Notes: generated from the letters alone by a model not told the origin. Shown: positions 27,696 to 36,725, counted from the stretch's first letter. The stretch: 64,000 nt of DNA from Methylophilaceae bacterium (GCA_016778465.1 JADHPM010000001.1:124001-188000), one strand, 5' to 3'. A program made the numbers and translations.

Positions 27696-28532
27696 TCATT
27701 TATTTTTTTTCCCAAGTTCAGATAAATTAACCTCAGCAAGTAAGGTATGCACTTGTCTGCTGTCAGCTCGAAGGATTTTTACGAGAAAACCATCAAATTC
27801 GATTTGATCTTCTCTTTCTGGGAGATAACCAAATTTATGAGTAACAAGCCCACCAATCGTTGAAAATTCATCATCACTGTAATCAGTGCCGAAATATTCA
27901 TTGAAATCATCTAATTCAGTGCTCGCCTTAATTCTGTAGAAACCTTCTTTTTCTTCAATAATGTTGTCTTCAGTTTCATCATAGTCATATTCATCCTCGA
28001 TATCACCCACAATTTGTTCAAGCACATCCTCAATTGTCACCATGCCACATACCCCGCCATATTCATCTACAACAATAGCAATATGATTTCTATTTTTTCG
28101 AAATTCTTTTAATAAAACATTGAGTCGCTTCGATTCTGGAATAAAAATTGCCGGCCTTAATCGATCGCGAAGCTCAAATTCTTCTCCCATGTTGAATCTC
28201 AAAAGATCCTTAGCAAGAAGAATTCCAATAACGTCGTTAACATTTTCTTCAATAACTGGAAATCTCGAATGAGAGGTCTCGACAACAAATGGAATAAATT
28301 CTTCTGGTTTCTTGGAAATATCAATGACATCCATTTGAGATCTCGGAATCATTATTTCACGAACTTGCATTTCAGAAACATTCATAACACCTTCAAGCAT
28401 CATAAGAGAGTCAGAATCAATAAGATGTTGGTCAAAGGCAAGTTTAAGCACTTCTGATATTTGCTTTTTATCTTTCGGTTTAAATAAAAAACGCTTTAAT
28501 TTTTTTATTAATCTTGTTTTTTTGTCTTTCAT
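27696..28532 (-). CDS. corC: CorC/HlyC-family CBS-domain protein
   Basis: Cytoplasmic CBS-pair protein linked to magnesium/cobalt efflux in enterobacteria. The 278 residues have a short basic N-terminus, two CBS domains (about 60-185, with VREIMIPRSQMDVI and VDEYGGVCGMVTIEDVLEQI) and a C-terminal CorC_HlyC transporter-associated domain (about 195-275). There is no membrane domain, so it is the short form encoded in the ybeY-corC-lnt operon. It abuts ybeY. Confidence 0.92.
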   Translation of the reverse strand: MKDKKTRLIKKLKRFLFKPKDKKQISEVLKLAFDQHLIDSDSLMMLEGVMNVSEMQVREIMIPRSQMDVIDISKKPEEFIPFVVETSHSRFPVIEENVNDVIGILLAKDLLRFNMGEEFELRDRLRPAIFIPESKRLNVLLKEFRKNRNHIAIVVDEYGGVCGMVTIEDVLEQIVGDIEDEYDYDETEDNIIEEKEGFYRIKASTELDDFNEYFGTDYSDDEFSTIGGLVTHKFGYLPEREDQIEFDGFLVKILRADSRQVHTLLAEVNLSELGKKNK

Positions 28533-28976
28533 TTAATTTTTGACAAGGTAGGGGTTAGGAATACCAATTTTTTTAAGAATTTTAATTTCCATGGCCTCCA
28601 TCTTAACAGCATCTGTATTTAATTCATGATCATAACCCAAAAGATGAAGGCAGCCATGAATTATTAAATGCGCGTAATGATCTTCGAGCCTTTTTTTTTG
28701 TTCAAGCGCTTCTTGTTTAATTATTTCATGACAAAGAATGATGTCACCTACTAATGGTTTATTTTCAATCAAAAAGGAAAGCACATTAGTCGGTGCGTTG
28801 ATTTTCCTAAAGTCAGAGTTTAGCTGCTGTGATTCAGCCGGCATAACAATACGTATGGTGATAGATGAGGTTTTCTTGAGAAAATAATTCAGCCAAGCGA
28901 GGACCTTTTTCTTGGGCAGCAGTTTTTTTTTATGAACATTATCTTGAATCGTAAGATGTATTTGTGGGATGTTCAT
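28533..28976 (-). CDS. ybeY: Endoribonuclease YbeY
   Basis: Zinc-dependent single-strand RNase needed for 16S rRNA 3' maturation and ribosome quality control. The 147 residues contain the signature HGCLHLLGYDHE (about 109-120) with three metal-binding histidines, and the APTNVLSFL motif (about 60-68). It abuts phoH (one-base junction) and corC, the conserved phoH-ybeY-corC order. Confidence 0.97.
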   Translation of the reverse strand: MNIPQIHLTIQDNVHKKKLLPKKKVLAWLNYFLKKTSSITIRIVMPAESQQLNSDFRKINAPTNVLSFLIENKPLVGDIILCHEIIKQEALEQKKRLEDHYAHLIIHGCLHLLGYDHELNTDAVKMEAMEIKILKKIGIPNPYLVKN

Positions 28977-29915
28977 TTAATTATCTTGATATTTTTCATA
29001 TGCATTAATAATTTTTTGTACCAAAGGATGCCTTACAACATCTTTAGATTTAAATTGAGTGAATTCAATTCCAGCAACATTTCTGAGAATTTTTTGAATT
29101 TCTATTAAGCCGCTCAATTGTCCCTTTGGTAAATCTATTTGGGTAATATCACCTGTAATCACTGCTTTGGTCCCAAACCCAATTCGTGTCAAAAACATCT
29201 TCATTTGTTCGGGGGTGGTGTTTTGTGCTTCATCAAGAATAATAAAGCTTTGGTTAAGGGTTCGCCCCCTCATGTAGGCGAGTGGTGCTACTTCAAGAAT
29301 TCCTTTTTCAAATAATTTGGTTACTAAATCATAGCCAGCTAAATCATAAAGGGCATCATAAAGTGGCCTTAAGTATGGATCCACCTTTTGAGCAAGATCC
29401 CCTGGTAAAAAACCCAATCTCTCACCAGCTTCAACTGCAGGTCGAACAAGCACAATACGTTTTATTTTTTCACGATTAAGTGCATCCACTGCCGAAGCAA
29501 CAGCCAAATATGTTTTTCCAGTTCCAGCAGGCCCGATACCAAAGTTGATATCAAAATTTTGAATACGATCAAGATACTTTATTTGATTTTCAGTTCGTCC
29601 TTGGATATCGTTTTTCTTTGTTATTAATTGAATATAATTCGAGTTTTCAAAATCAGGTAATTTTTGATATTCAACTAAGCTGAGCTGAATCTCTTCGGGT
29701 GTTATAGGGCTAATTGATTTTTTATAAAAAGATTGAATCAATTTAGATGCAAGTTTGATTTTTTTTTCTTCTCCATCAAAAATAAAATTTGCACCATTTC
29801 TCTTTATTGAAACCTCAAAACCATTTGCAATTTGCTTTAAGTTTTCATCTAAAACGCCACAAAGATTAGCTAGTTTTTTGTTATCACTATCAGGTAAGGT
29901 CAAGTTAATCTTCAC
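28977..29915 (-). CDS. ybeZ: PhoH-like ATPase (YbeZ)
   Basis: PhoH-family P-loop ATPase that partners YbeY in rRNA processing. The 312 residues have an N-terminal KH/RNA-binding-like region (about 1-110), then the ATPase with GPAGTGKTYLAVASAV (about 132-147), the FIILDEAQNTTPEQMKMFLT Walker B region (about 224-243) and GDITQIDLP (about 254-262). It overlaps the miaB stop by 11 bases. Confidence 0.94.
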   Translation of the reverse strand: MKINLTLPDSDNKKLANLCGVLDENLKQIANGFEVSIKRNGANFIFDGEEKKIKLASKLIQSFYKKSISPITPEEIQLSLVEYQKLPDFENSNYIQLITKKNDIQGRTENQIKYLDRIQNFDINFGIGPAGTGKTYLAVASAVDALNREKIKRIVLVRPAVEAGERLGFLPGDLAQKVDPYLRPLYDALYDLAGYDLVTKLFEKGILEVAPLAYMRGRTLNQSFIILDEAQNTTPEQMKMFLTRIGFGTKAVITGDITQIDLPKGQLSGLIEIQKILRNVAGIEFTQFKSKDVVRHPLVQKIINAYEKYQDN

Positions 29916-31239
29916 TTTTTAATACTTCACCCATTAAGTTTTTTCCTAAAAATCCTTTTATCTCAACATCGACCATTTGATTAAACAAATTTTCATCATA
30001 TTTGATTTCAACTACTCTGTTGTTGTCGGTCTTACCTTTCATGTATCCTTTTTCAAAACTTGAAAGGCTGTCGATTAAAATTCTTTGCTTAGTTCCAATC
30101 ATTTGATTAGTGTAATTTTTTCCCTGTTGATTGTTTAACGTTTGGAATTCTTTCAGCCTTGCTTCTTTAACTTCCTTTGAAATATTGTCCTTAATGAAAG
30201 ATGCAGGCGTCCCAGGACGAGCACTATACAAAAAGCTGAAACTATAATCGAAATTAATTTCTTGAAGTATTTGCTTGGTTTGTGCAAATTCTTCATCAGT
30301 TTCATTTGGAAAACCAATAATAAAATCCGAGCTTAAAGTTATTTGAGGACAACTTTTTTTTAATTTTCGAATAATCGACTTATATTCTAGAGCAGTATAA
30401 TTTCTTTTCATTGCAGATAAAACTCTATCTGAGCCAGATTGTATTGGTAAGTGTAAAAATTTGGAGAGCTTATCAATTTGTTTGAAGCAGTCTATTAGAC
30501 CATCAGTCATTTCATTTGGATGGCTTGTCGTGAATCGTATTCGTTTAACCTCCTCAATTGAGGCAACATATTCCAATAACATAGCAAAATCGGCAATCTT
30601 GCCGTCAGACCTTAACCCCCTGTATGCATTTACGTTTTGTCCCAATAAAGTAATTTCCTTTACGCCACTGAGTGTTAACCTAATAATTTCTTCGATAACA
30701 TCGTCGAGTGGGCGAGATATTTCCTCACCTCGCGTATAGGGAACAACGCAAAAGGAACAATATTTACTGCAGCCCTCCATAATGGAGACAGATGCGCTTG
30801 GGCCATTATTTTTTAAAGCAGGCAACTTATCAAATTTCTCAATTTCAGGGAAAGAAATATCTATCTGAGGTATTCCTTGCAGCTCTCTTTGTTTTAACAT
30901 TTCTGGAAGTCGATGCAGTGTTTGAGGACCAAAAACCAGATCAACAAAAGGTGATTGTTTGATTATATTCTCGCCTTCTTGACTGGCAACGCAGCCACCG
31001 ACCGCAATTCTAAGATTTGGATTGACTTCTTTGAGTTTTCTGTAGCGTCCAAGATCGCTATAAACTTTTACTTCGGCTTTTTCACGAATAGAACAGGTAT
31101 TAAGCACAATAAGATCAGCTTCGTCAGCAGATTGAGTGAGTGATAAATTATTTTCACCTTCAAGGAGCTGCTCAATTTTTTCTGAGTCATACTCGTTCAT
31201 CTGACAACCAAATGTTTTTAGGTAAAGTTTTCTTTTCAT
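29905..31239 (-). CDS. miaB: tRNA-2-methylthio-N6-isopentenyladenosine synthase
   Basis: Radical-SAM methylthiotransferase that converts i6A37 to ms2i6A37 in tRNAs. The 444 residues bind two [4Fe-4S] clusters: the auxiliary cluster by Cys12, Cys49 and Cys83, and the radical-SAM cluster by Cys157, Cys161 and Cys164 (CSKYCSFC). A C-terminal TRAM domain spans about 377-440. It heads the minus-strand run down to 20.7 kb; a TATAAT lies at 31263-31268. Confidence 0.97.
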   Translation of the reverse strand: MKRKLYLKTFGCQMNEYDSEKIEQLLEGENNLSLTQSADEADLIVLNTCSIREKAEVKVYSDLGRYRKLKEVNPNLRIAVGGCVASQEGENIIKQSPFVDLVFGPQTLHRLPEMLKQRELQGIPQIDISFPEIEKFDKLPALKNNGPSASVSIMEGCSKYCSFCVVPYTRGEEISRPLDDVIEEIIRLTLSGVKEITLLGQNVNAYRGLRSDGKIADFAMLLEYVASIEEVKRIRFTTSHPNEMTDGLIDCFKQIDKLSKFLHLPIQSGSDRVLSAMKRNYTALEYKSIIRKLKKSCPQITLSSDFIIGFPNETDEEFAQTKQILQEINFDYSFSFLYSARPGTPASFIKDNISKEVKEARLKEFQTLNNQQGKNYTNQMIGTKQRILIDSLSSFEKGYMKGKTDNNRVVEIKYDENLFNQMVDVEIKGFLGKNLMGEVLKSED

Positions 31240-31262
31240 AGTTAAATTTTTAAATTTTAATC

Positions 31263-31268
31263 ATTATA
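31263..31268 (-). promoter_or_regulatory. Candidate -10 element for the miaB operon
   Basis: A perfect TATAAT on the minus strand ends 24 bases upstream of the miaB start codon, in the 95-bp gap shared with divergent cysG. No good -35 hexamer lies at 16-18 bp, so strength or dependence on an activator is unclear. Confidence 0.5.
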
Positions 31269-31334
31269 ACTTTTTTACTTAAAAACTAATATCGCATTCT
31301 AGGTAATAACCGCGCATTGGAGTAACATTTTGGT

Positions 31335-32711
31335 ATGGATAATTTCCCTATTTTTATTGATTTAAAAGAAAAATCAGTCCTTGTTGTCGGTGCAGGTGAT
31401 ATAGCTTTACGAAAGCTTATATTGCTAGTTAAGGCTGGGAAAAAAATTACGATCATTGCAAAAAATATTTGTCCTGAAATGAAAGAATTAGTTACACAAT
31501 ATTCTTTAGTCTTTCACCGAAGGGAATTTAGAGATACTGATATATTAAATCAAGACCTAGTTATTGCTGCAACAAATGATCAAGAGATAAACGCCAAAAT
31601 ATCAAAAATTGCTCAAGCGCAAAAAGTACTTGTAAATGTTGTTGATCAGCCCGAATTATGTACTTTTACCATGGGTTCAATTGTTGAACGTGATTCATTG
31701 GTTATCGCAATCTCTAGTGCGGGTAAGGCGCCAGTTTTAGTAAGGCTTCTTCGTGAAAAAATTGAGACATTAATTCCTTCTTATTATGCGTTTGCTGTGA
31801 ACTACGCAGGTGAGGTAAGAAAAGATATTAAAAAAAGGTTTAAATCATTAAAAAAAAGAAGACTTTTTTGGGAAGCCTTTTTTGAAAATGATTCTGTTTT
31901 AAAAAAAATACAATTATTGAAAAGACCAAGTTCAGCGTCGTTAAAAAATATCATAAGTCTTTTATCTAAAAGGAGAGTCGGGGAGGTATATTTAGTTGGT
32001 GCGGGACCTGGAGAAAGGGATTTATTAACACTCAGAGCGCTTCATTTAATGCAAAAATGTGATGTCTGTATATACGATAATTTGGTTTCAAAAGAGATTC
32101 TGGAATTAGTAAGGAGGGACGCAGATAAAATTTATGCAGGTAAAAAAAGAGATCAACATACTATTGAGCAGCACAAAATAAACGAATTGTTAATTCAATA
32201 TGCAAAGGAGGGTAAGTCAGTTCTCCGACTCAAAGGTGGCGACCCTTTTATCTTTGGACGAGGAGGTGAAGAGATTGAAAGCTTATTAAAAAATAATATT
32301 AGTTTTCAAGTAGTACCTGGCATCACTGCAGCTAATGGCATTTCGGCTTATTCAGGTATTCCCTTAACGCATAGGGATTATGCTCAGAGTTGTTTATTTT
32401 TAACAGGACATCTTAAAGAGGGGGTCTTGAAATTTGATTGGCCAAAACTTATAACAGAACAACAGACATTGGTTGTATATATGGGTTTATTAAGCCTGCC
32501 AGAATTTATTTTACAATTAGTAAAACACGGGATGGCAAAATCTACCCCTATAGCAGTTATCGAAAGTGGTACATTAAAAAAACAAAAAGTTATAACTGGT
32601 GAGTTGAGAAATATCGTCAAAAAAATTCATTTAGCAGAAATTAAATCCCCAGCACTTATCATTATTGGTGAAGTAGTCAAATTAAGAACTAAATTAAAGT
32701 GGTTTTCCTAG
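31335..32711 (+). CDS. cysG: Siroheme synthase, fused CysG
   Basis: Bifunctional enzyme: the C-terminal part methylates uroporphyrinogen III twice, and the N-terminal part oxidises precorrin-2 and inserts iron to make siroheme. The 458 residues have the N-terminal Rossmann motif VLVVGAGDIALRKL (about 15-28), the AISSAGKAPVLVRLLRE loop (about 125-141), and the methyltransferase half from about 215 with GAGPGERDLLTLRAL (about 222-236) and LKGGDPFIFGRGGEE (about 302-316). Siroheme serves sulfite or nitrite reductase, neither of which is in the window. Its TAG shares CTAG (32708-32711) with the envZ stop. Confidence 0.96.
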   Translation: MDNFPIFIDLKEKSVLVVGAGDIALRKLILLVKAGKKITIIAKNICPEMKELVTQYSLVFHRREFRDTDILNQDLVIAATNDQEINAKISKIAQAQKVLVNVVDQPELCTFTMGSIVERDSLVIAISSAGKAPVLVRLLREKIETLIPSYYAFAVNYAGEVRKDIKKRFKSLKKRRLFWEAFFENDSVLKKIQLLKRPSSASLKNIISLLSKRRVGEVYLVGAGPGERDLLTLRALHLMQKCDVCIYDNLVSKEILELVRRDADKIYAGKKRDQHTIEQHKINELLIQYAKEGKSVLRLKGGDPFIFGRGGEEIESLLKNNISFQVVPGITAANGISAYSGIPLTHRDYAQSCLFLTGHLKEGVLKFDWPKLITEQQTLVVYMGLLSLPEFILQLVKHGMAKSTPIAVIESGTLKKQKVITGELRNIVKKIHLAEIKSPALIIIGEVVKLRTKLKWFS

Positions 32712-34036
32712 CCTAGATTTAATGGAATAGTGATCTTGGCTTCAAGACCTCCCTTTTTTAAATTTATGAGTTCGAGTTTACCTGAATGTGCTTTTGCGAT
32801 TCGATCAGCTATAGACAGGCCTAGACCACTTCCACCAATATTTCCCCTTGCCTCATCAACTCGCTCAAAAGGCTTTAATAGCCTTAATTTTTGATTCTCA
32901 GGAATGCCAGGACCATCATCAATAATGCTTACTGAAAAACTTTCTTCAAGTAATGTGGCATGAACTTCAACGCCCCCATTTGAATAAAAGAAAGCGTTAT
33001 TAATTAAGTTATCAAGGCATCGCTGAAAAGCGGACACCCTTAAATCAATAAATAAGTTTTTAGGAATAGTTGATCGTATATTTTTTTTTCTAAGTTTAAA
33101 ATGTTGCTCCATCCTTGAATGCTTTTGTTGTATTTCTTTTAAAAATTTACCTAAGTTCACAGCTACAATCGGCTCATCTTCGAATCCGCGTGCAAAATCA
33201 AGAAATTGATTAATAATTTCATTTATCTCTTTGATATCCTGCTCCATACTCTCTTTGATGTCATTTGATTGGCTAGGAAGCATCTCTGAAGCAATCCTGA
33301 GTCTCGTCAGTGGAGTACGAATATCATGCGACACACTCGCTAGTAAAAATCTTCTTTCTTCTGAAATTCTAGACAAATTTTCCGACATCTCATTAAATGC
33401 TTCACTCACCTCTCTAAATTCAACAACATTGTCGATAGGTAATAAATCTACCTTGCCCCCTCGTTTAATTTGTTCTGCAGCACGACTTAATCTATTGAGT
33501 GGCATACTAATACGCCTTGTTGAAATATATGCCCCTACTAAGGCGATAGTAAAAATGACAACTCCCCAGCCGATCCAATGCCATGGGAAAGGTCGGTCAA
33601 TGAGAGTACGCGGCATGACTAGCCAAAATAATTCAGAGTCGATTTCGAAGCTTACCCATATGCCAGGAATGTCATAATGATTCACTGTAATGAACGTGCC
33701 TGTCGGTAGCCTTTTTTTAATATTTTCAACAACAAGCTTTAAGAAGGGGTCATCAGGAATAGGTTCAAGAGGCTCGAAATAGTTAGCAGGATAAATACTT
33801 ACATCACCCATACCAGATAATTCAGAGAGTAATTTAAGCCTTTTATTGCTTGCGGCAGCCTCAATCGAAGCTTTTGTGAAGTTAACAACTGTGCTGATTT
33901 CAGTTGCTAATGCCTTAGCCCTCATATCCCTTTCAAAATAATCAAAAATTTTTATAGAGGCGATTTGAGCGACTAATAAGAGTGCTGAAATAAGTAAAAT
34001 AAAACGTGCCAGAAGTGTTTGAGGAAGAAATTTCAA
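32708..34036 (-). CDS. envZ: EnvZ-type sensor histidine kinase
   Basis: Inner-membrane sensor kinase paired with the adjacent response regulator. The 442 residues have membrane helix 1 (about 10-27), a periplasmic domain of about 125 residues, helix 2 (about 153-171), a HAMP linker (to about 225), the HisKA helix with His237 in SVSHDIRTP, and the HATPase domain with N box, DDGPGIPEN and GGSGLGLSI. The start is a TTG (34034-34036) supported by AGGAGG at 34044-34049, 7 bases upstream and inside the end of ompR. The signal sensed is unknown; EnvZ is named by domain order and pairing. Confidence 0.9.
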   Translation of the reverse strand: MKFLPQTLLARFILLISALLLVAQIASIKIFDYFERDMRAKALATEISTVVNFTKASIEAAASNKRLKLLSELSGMGDVSIYPANYFEPLEPIPDDPFLKLVVENIKKRLPTGTFITVNHYDIPGIWVSFEIDSELFWLVMPRTLIDRPFPWHWIGWGVVIFTIALVGAYISTRRISMPLNRLSRAAEQIKRGGKVDLLPIDNVVEFREVSEAFNEMSENLSRISEERRFLLASVSHDIRTPLTRLRIASEMLPSQSNDIKESMEQDIKEINEIINQFLDFARGFEDEPIVAVNLGKFLKEIQQKHSRMEQHFKLRKKNIRSTIPKNLFIDLRVSAFQRCLDNLINNAFFYSNGGVEVHATLLEESFSVSIIDDGPGIPENQKLRLLKPFERVDEARGNIGGSGLGLSIADRIAKAHSGKLELINLKKGGLEAKITIPLNLG

Positions 34037-34039
34037 ATT

Positions 34040-34753
34040 CTAGCCTCCTTCTGGATTAAAGATATAACCATATCCCCATTTTGTCTGTAAAAATTTTGGT
34101 TTATTAGGGTCCTGTTCAATAATCTTTCTTAATCTTGAAATTTGTACGTCAATACTTCTATCAAAAACATCAAGCTCTTTGCCTTTGGCAAGCTGCATTA
34201 ATTGATCACGAGATAGTGGTTGTTTTGGGCGCTCAGTAAAAACTCTCAATAAATCATACTCTCCACTAGTAATCGATATTTCGACACCATTTTTTGTTAA
34301 GCTACGATTTTTTATATCAAAGATAAAAGCACCAAATTTGGTAGATTCGACCATATCTTTTTTGTCAGATATAGTGGTTTGTCTTCTTAGGATTGCGTTT
34401 ATTCTTGCGAGTAATTCTCTTGGGTTAAAAGGTTTAGGAAGATAATCATCTGCCCCCATTTCTAACCCAACAATACGGTCTACCTCATCCCCTTTCGCTG
34501 TCAACATAATTATTGGAATCGTAATATTATTTACGCGAAGTCGCTGACATATCGAAAGACCAGATTCCTCAGGCATCATCAAGTCAAGGACAATGAGTGA
34601 TATCTTTTTCATCTCTAAAACTTTATCAAGCGCTTTTCCGCTCTCAGCTGTACAGACTTGAAGACCTTGATCCCTTAAGTACTTTGCAGTTAAATCACGA
34701 ATCTTCGGATCATCATCGACCAAGACGATTTCTTGCTTCATTTTTTCACTCAT
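34040..34753 (-). CDS. ompR: OmpR-family response regulator
   Basis: DNA-binding regulator phosphorylated by the adjacent kinase. The 237 residues have a receiver domain with the acidic pocket (VDDD, about 12-15), phospho-acceptor Asp57 in VLDLMMPEESG, the conserved Lys in YLPKPFNPREL (about 106) and a C-terminal winged helix (about 140-235) with LLRVFTERP and SRLRKIIEQDP. The ATG at 34753 faces a 141-bp divergent region full of TTACA half-sites (see 34801-34890), consistent with autoregulation. Confidence 0.93.
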   Translation of the reverse strand: MSEKMKQEIVLVDDDPKIRDLTAKYLRDQGLQVCTAESGKALDKVLEMKKISLIVLDLMMPEESGLSICQRLRVNNITIPIIMLTAKGDEVDRIVGLEMGADDYLPKPFNPRELLARINAILRRQTTISDKKDMVESTKFGAFIFDIKNRSLTKNGVEISITSGEYDLLRVFTERPKQPLSRDQLMQLAKGKELDVFDRSIDVQISRLRKIIEQDPNKPKFLQTKWGYGYIFNPEGG

Positions 34754-34771
34754 TTCATTGAACTCTAGACA

Positions 34772-34777
34772 ATTATA
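34772..34777 (-). promoter_or_regulatory. Candidate -10 element for ompR-envZ
   Basis: A perfect TATAAT on the minus strand ends 18 bases before the ompR start codon. The sequence 17 bp upstream (TCAATT) is a poor -35, but a GTTACA at 34801-34806 sits just upstream of it, the arrangement of an activator-dependent promoter. Confidence 0.5.
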
Positions 34778-34800
34778 ATGCTCATCTTAACAAGAATTGA

Positions 34801-34890
34801 TGTAACAATTCATTTACAAATTCCTATTTTTTTGTAATATTACATTTACAAATTATTAGGATACTGTGTAACCGTTAGTAAAAGTGTAAT
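34801..34890. promoter_or_regulatory. Cluster of TTACA/TGTAA half-sites between ompR and the EF-hand gene
   Basis: Seven TTACA or TGTAA pentamers occur in 90 bp (34801, 34814, 34833, 34840, 34846, 34867, 34885). They include a perfect palindrome TGTAATATTACA (34833-34844) and a 12-bp direct repeat CATTTACAAATT (34811-34822 and 34843-34854) spaced 32 bp, about three helical turns. GTTACA is the core half-site of E. coli OmpR boxes. The simplest reading is an operator array for the adjacent regulator acting on both divergent genes; this is inference. Confidence 0.5.
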
Positions 34891-34894
34891 ATTA

Positions 34895-35383
34895 ATGCAT
34901 TTAAAACTATATTCTTTAATGTTTTTTCTTTTTTCGCTCATAAATCCAGCTTTAGCTGAAGTTAAGGGTGATAATTATAGAGAAACTAATCAAAACATAG
35001 AAAATACCTCTGATCTTGATGAGATCCATGAGGCCCTCACAGAGTTTTCCAAATTAAACCGTGAAAAAACCCTACGGTATGAGCAAAAACGCAGAGAGAT
35101 GCTTGCAAGTGTTGAAGAGAGATTTTACGCTTGTGACATGGACAGCGATGATACACTTGATGTGTTTGAAACTACACAATGTTTACCGCAAGTCGCTAGG
35201 CAATTCAGGGAGGTAGACATTAATAATGATAACGTTATCTCCCTAGACGAAATTTCTTTGCTCGCAAAAGATTATTCGAATAAACAATACGCAGAAAAAC
35301 CCAAAAAAAATAGTACTAGCGCTGAAGCTTCTCTCAAAAAAAAACCCTCAAGTAAGTCAGACAAAAATGACACTTCGCTTTAA
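34895..35383 (+). CDS. Secreted EF-hand calcium-binding protein
   Basis: A 162-residue protein with a signal peptide (cleavage after ALA, residue 21). Two EF-hand loops follow: residues 81-92 (DMDSDDTLDVFE) and 108-119 (DINNDNVISLDE). Both have ligand-type residues at positions 1, 3, 5, 9 and 12, but the near-invariant Gly at position 6 is Asp or Asn. Cys80 and Cys96 bracket loop 1 and could form a disulfide. The C-terminus (about 134-160) is Lys/Ser-rich and probably disordered. No enzyme domain is seen. It is divergent from ompR across the TTACA cluster, so it may be a target or sensor partner of that system. Confidence 0.75.
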   Translation: MHLKLYSLMFFLFSLINPALAEVKGDNYRETNQNIENTSDLDEIHEALTEFSKLNREKTLRYEQKRREMLASVEERFYACDMDSDDTLDVFETTQCLPQVARQFREVDINNDNVISLDEISLLAKDYSNKQYAEKPKKNSTSAEASLKKKPSSKSDKNDTSL

Positions 35384-35416
35384 TTAGCCTAATCTTTGAA
35401 GTAAACTGATAGTGAT

Positions 35417-36550
35417 ATGTTAGAAATCAGTTGTGTTAATTCTTTTAAAAATATCCCTATAAATTCACAATTATTTGAATCCAAAAGTATTTTTTTGAAT
35501 CCTGCATTTCTTGAGTCGCTAGAGGTATCTAACTCAGTGGGTCAAAAAACAGGATGGCAGCCATTTTACTTATTGGCTCTTAGAGATAAAAAACTAGTAG
35601 GCTTCATGCCAACATATATCAAAGACCATTCTTATGGTGAGTATGTCTTTGATTGGGCATGGGCTGATGCATTCCATCGATATGGATTAAATTATTACCC
35701 AAAAATATTGTGCGCCATTCCTTTTACGCCATTGACTGGAACACGACTTCTTGCTGAAGATAATTTTATTAAAGAGCAGATGATACGTGGTTTAGAGACG
35801 ATACTTAAAGATAATAATTTATCTTCATGCCATATTTTATTTTTAAATAATGACAATCACGACTTATTTAAGTCCTTTGGCTGGATGACAAGAAGGGGGG
35901 TTCAGTTCAGATGGGTAAATAATGCTTACAAGTCATTTGAAAACTTTATAAGCCACCTCTCACACAATAAAAGAAAAAAAATAAAGCAGGAAAGGGCAAA
36001 GATAAAAAAAGCCAATATTGAAATTATTCAAAAGATAGGCTCAGATATTGAGCGAGAGGATATTGAATTTTTTTATGAATGTTACTGCAATACCTATTTT
36101 CAGCATCACTCCCGCCCATATTTAACAAGAGAGTTTTTCGTTCAGCTGCATAAAAAAATTCCAGAGAAATTATTATTTGTTATAGCCAATAGAGACTCAA
36201 GATCAATTGCTGTGGCTCTTAACATAATGGATAAGGATACTTTATACGGTAGGTATTGGGGGGCACTCGAGTATATCCCAAACTTACATTTTGAGCTGTG
36301 TTATTACCAAGGGCAAGAGTTTTGCATTCAAAATAATATTAAATTTTTCGAAGGTGGTGCCCAAGGTGAGCATAAATTAGCCAGGGGTTTTGAAGCATTT
36401 GACACCTTTTCTTGCCATTATATTGTCGATGAAAAATTTAGAGAAGCAATAAAGGATTTTTTAGCAAAAGAATCAGAGCAAATGGAGCTTTACACGAATG
36501 AGCTCGACATTAGAAAACCATTTAAAAAAATTAGTCATAATTTAAAATAA
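35417..36550 (+). CDS. FemAB-like GNAT-fold acyltransferase (DUF482)
   Basis: The 377 residues match the DUF482/FemAB_like family of proteobacterial proteins predicted to transfer amino acids or acyl groups in cell-envelope synthesis; no substrate is established. Recognisable segments are NPAFLESLEVSNSVGQKTGWQP (residues about 26-46), VFDWAWADAFHRYGLNYYPK (about 77-96), SHNKRKKIKQERAKI (about 184-198) and the C-terminal FFEGGAQGEHKLARGF (about 313-328). No signal peptide is seen. It follows the EF-hand gene by 33 bases and overlaps the convergent DUF2970 gene by 20 bases. Confidence 0.85.
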   Translation: MLEISCVNSFKNIPINSQLFESKSIFLNPAFLESLEVSNSVGQKTGWQPFYLLALRDKKLVGFMPTYIKDHSYGEYVFDWAWADAFHRYGLNYYPKILCAIPFTPLTGTRLLAEDNFIKEQMIRGLETILKDNNLSSCHILFLNNDNHDLFKSFGWMTRRGVQFRWVNNAYKSFENFISHLSHNKRKKIKQERAKIKKANIEIIQKIGSDIEREDIEFFYECYCNTYFQHHSRPYLTREFFVQLHKKIPEKLLFVIANRDSRSIAVALNIMDKDTLYGRYWGALEYIPNLHFELCYYQGQEFCIQNNIKFFEGGAQGEHKLARGFEAFDTFSCHYIVDEKFREAIKDFLAKESEQMELYTNELDIRKPFKKISHNLK

Positions 36551-36725
36551 AACTAACGAAAAAGTAAAGAATAATTAAAAAAATAAATGTAAGCAGGAAG
36601 CCAAATATTAAAAAGTATTTAACTCCGTATTTTTCGACAAAAGCGTCATCCTCAGCCATTTTTTTATCATTTTGCACACCGAAAAAAGCGGCGATAATAC
36701 TTTGAAATATTTTTACTATTTTCAT
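36531..36725 (-). CDS. Small DUF2970 membrane protein
   Basis: A 64-residue protein with an N-terminal amphipathic stretch (FQSIIAAFFGVQNDKKMAEDD, the DUF2970 hallmark around residues 8-27) and one strong membrane helix (about 37-60). Its function is unknown. It lies 30 bases downstream of tRNA-Met on the same strand with no terminator between, so it may be read from the tRNA promoter. Its last 20 bases overlap the convergent FemAB-like gene. Confidence 0.75.
   Translation of the reverse strand: MKIVKIFQSIIAAFFGVQNDKKMAEDDAFVEKYGVKYFLIFGFLLTFIFLIILYFFVSFILNYD

Noticed and set aside
33231-33677. A 148-codon plus-strand frame opposite envZ
   Set aside because: Shadow of the kinase gene; Ser/Leu-rich with no family features.
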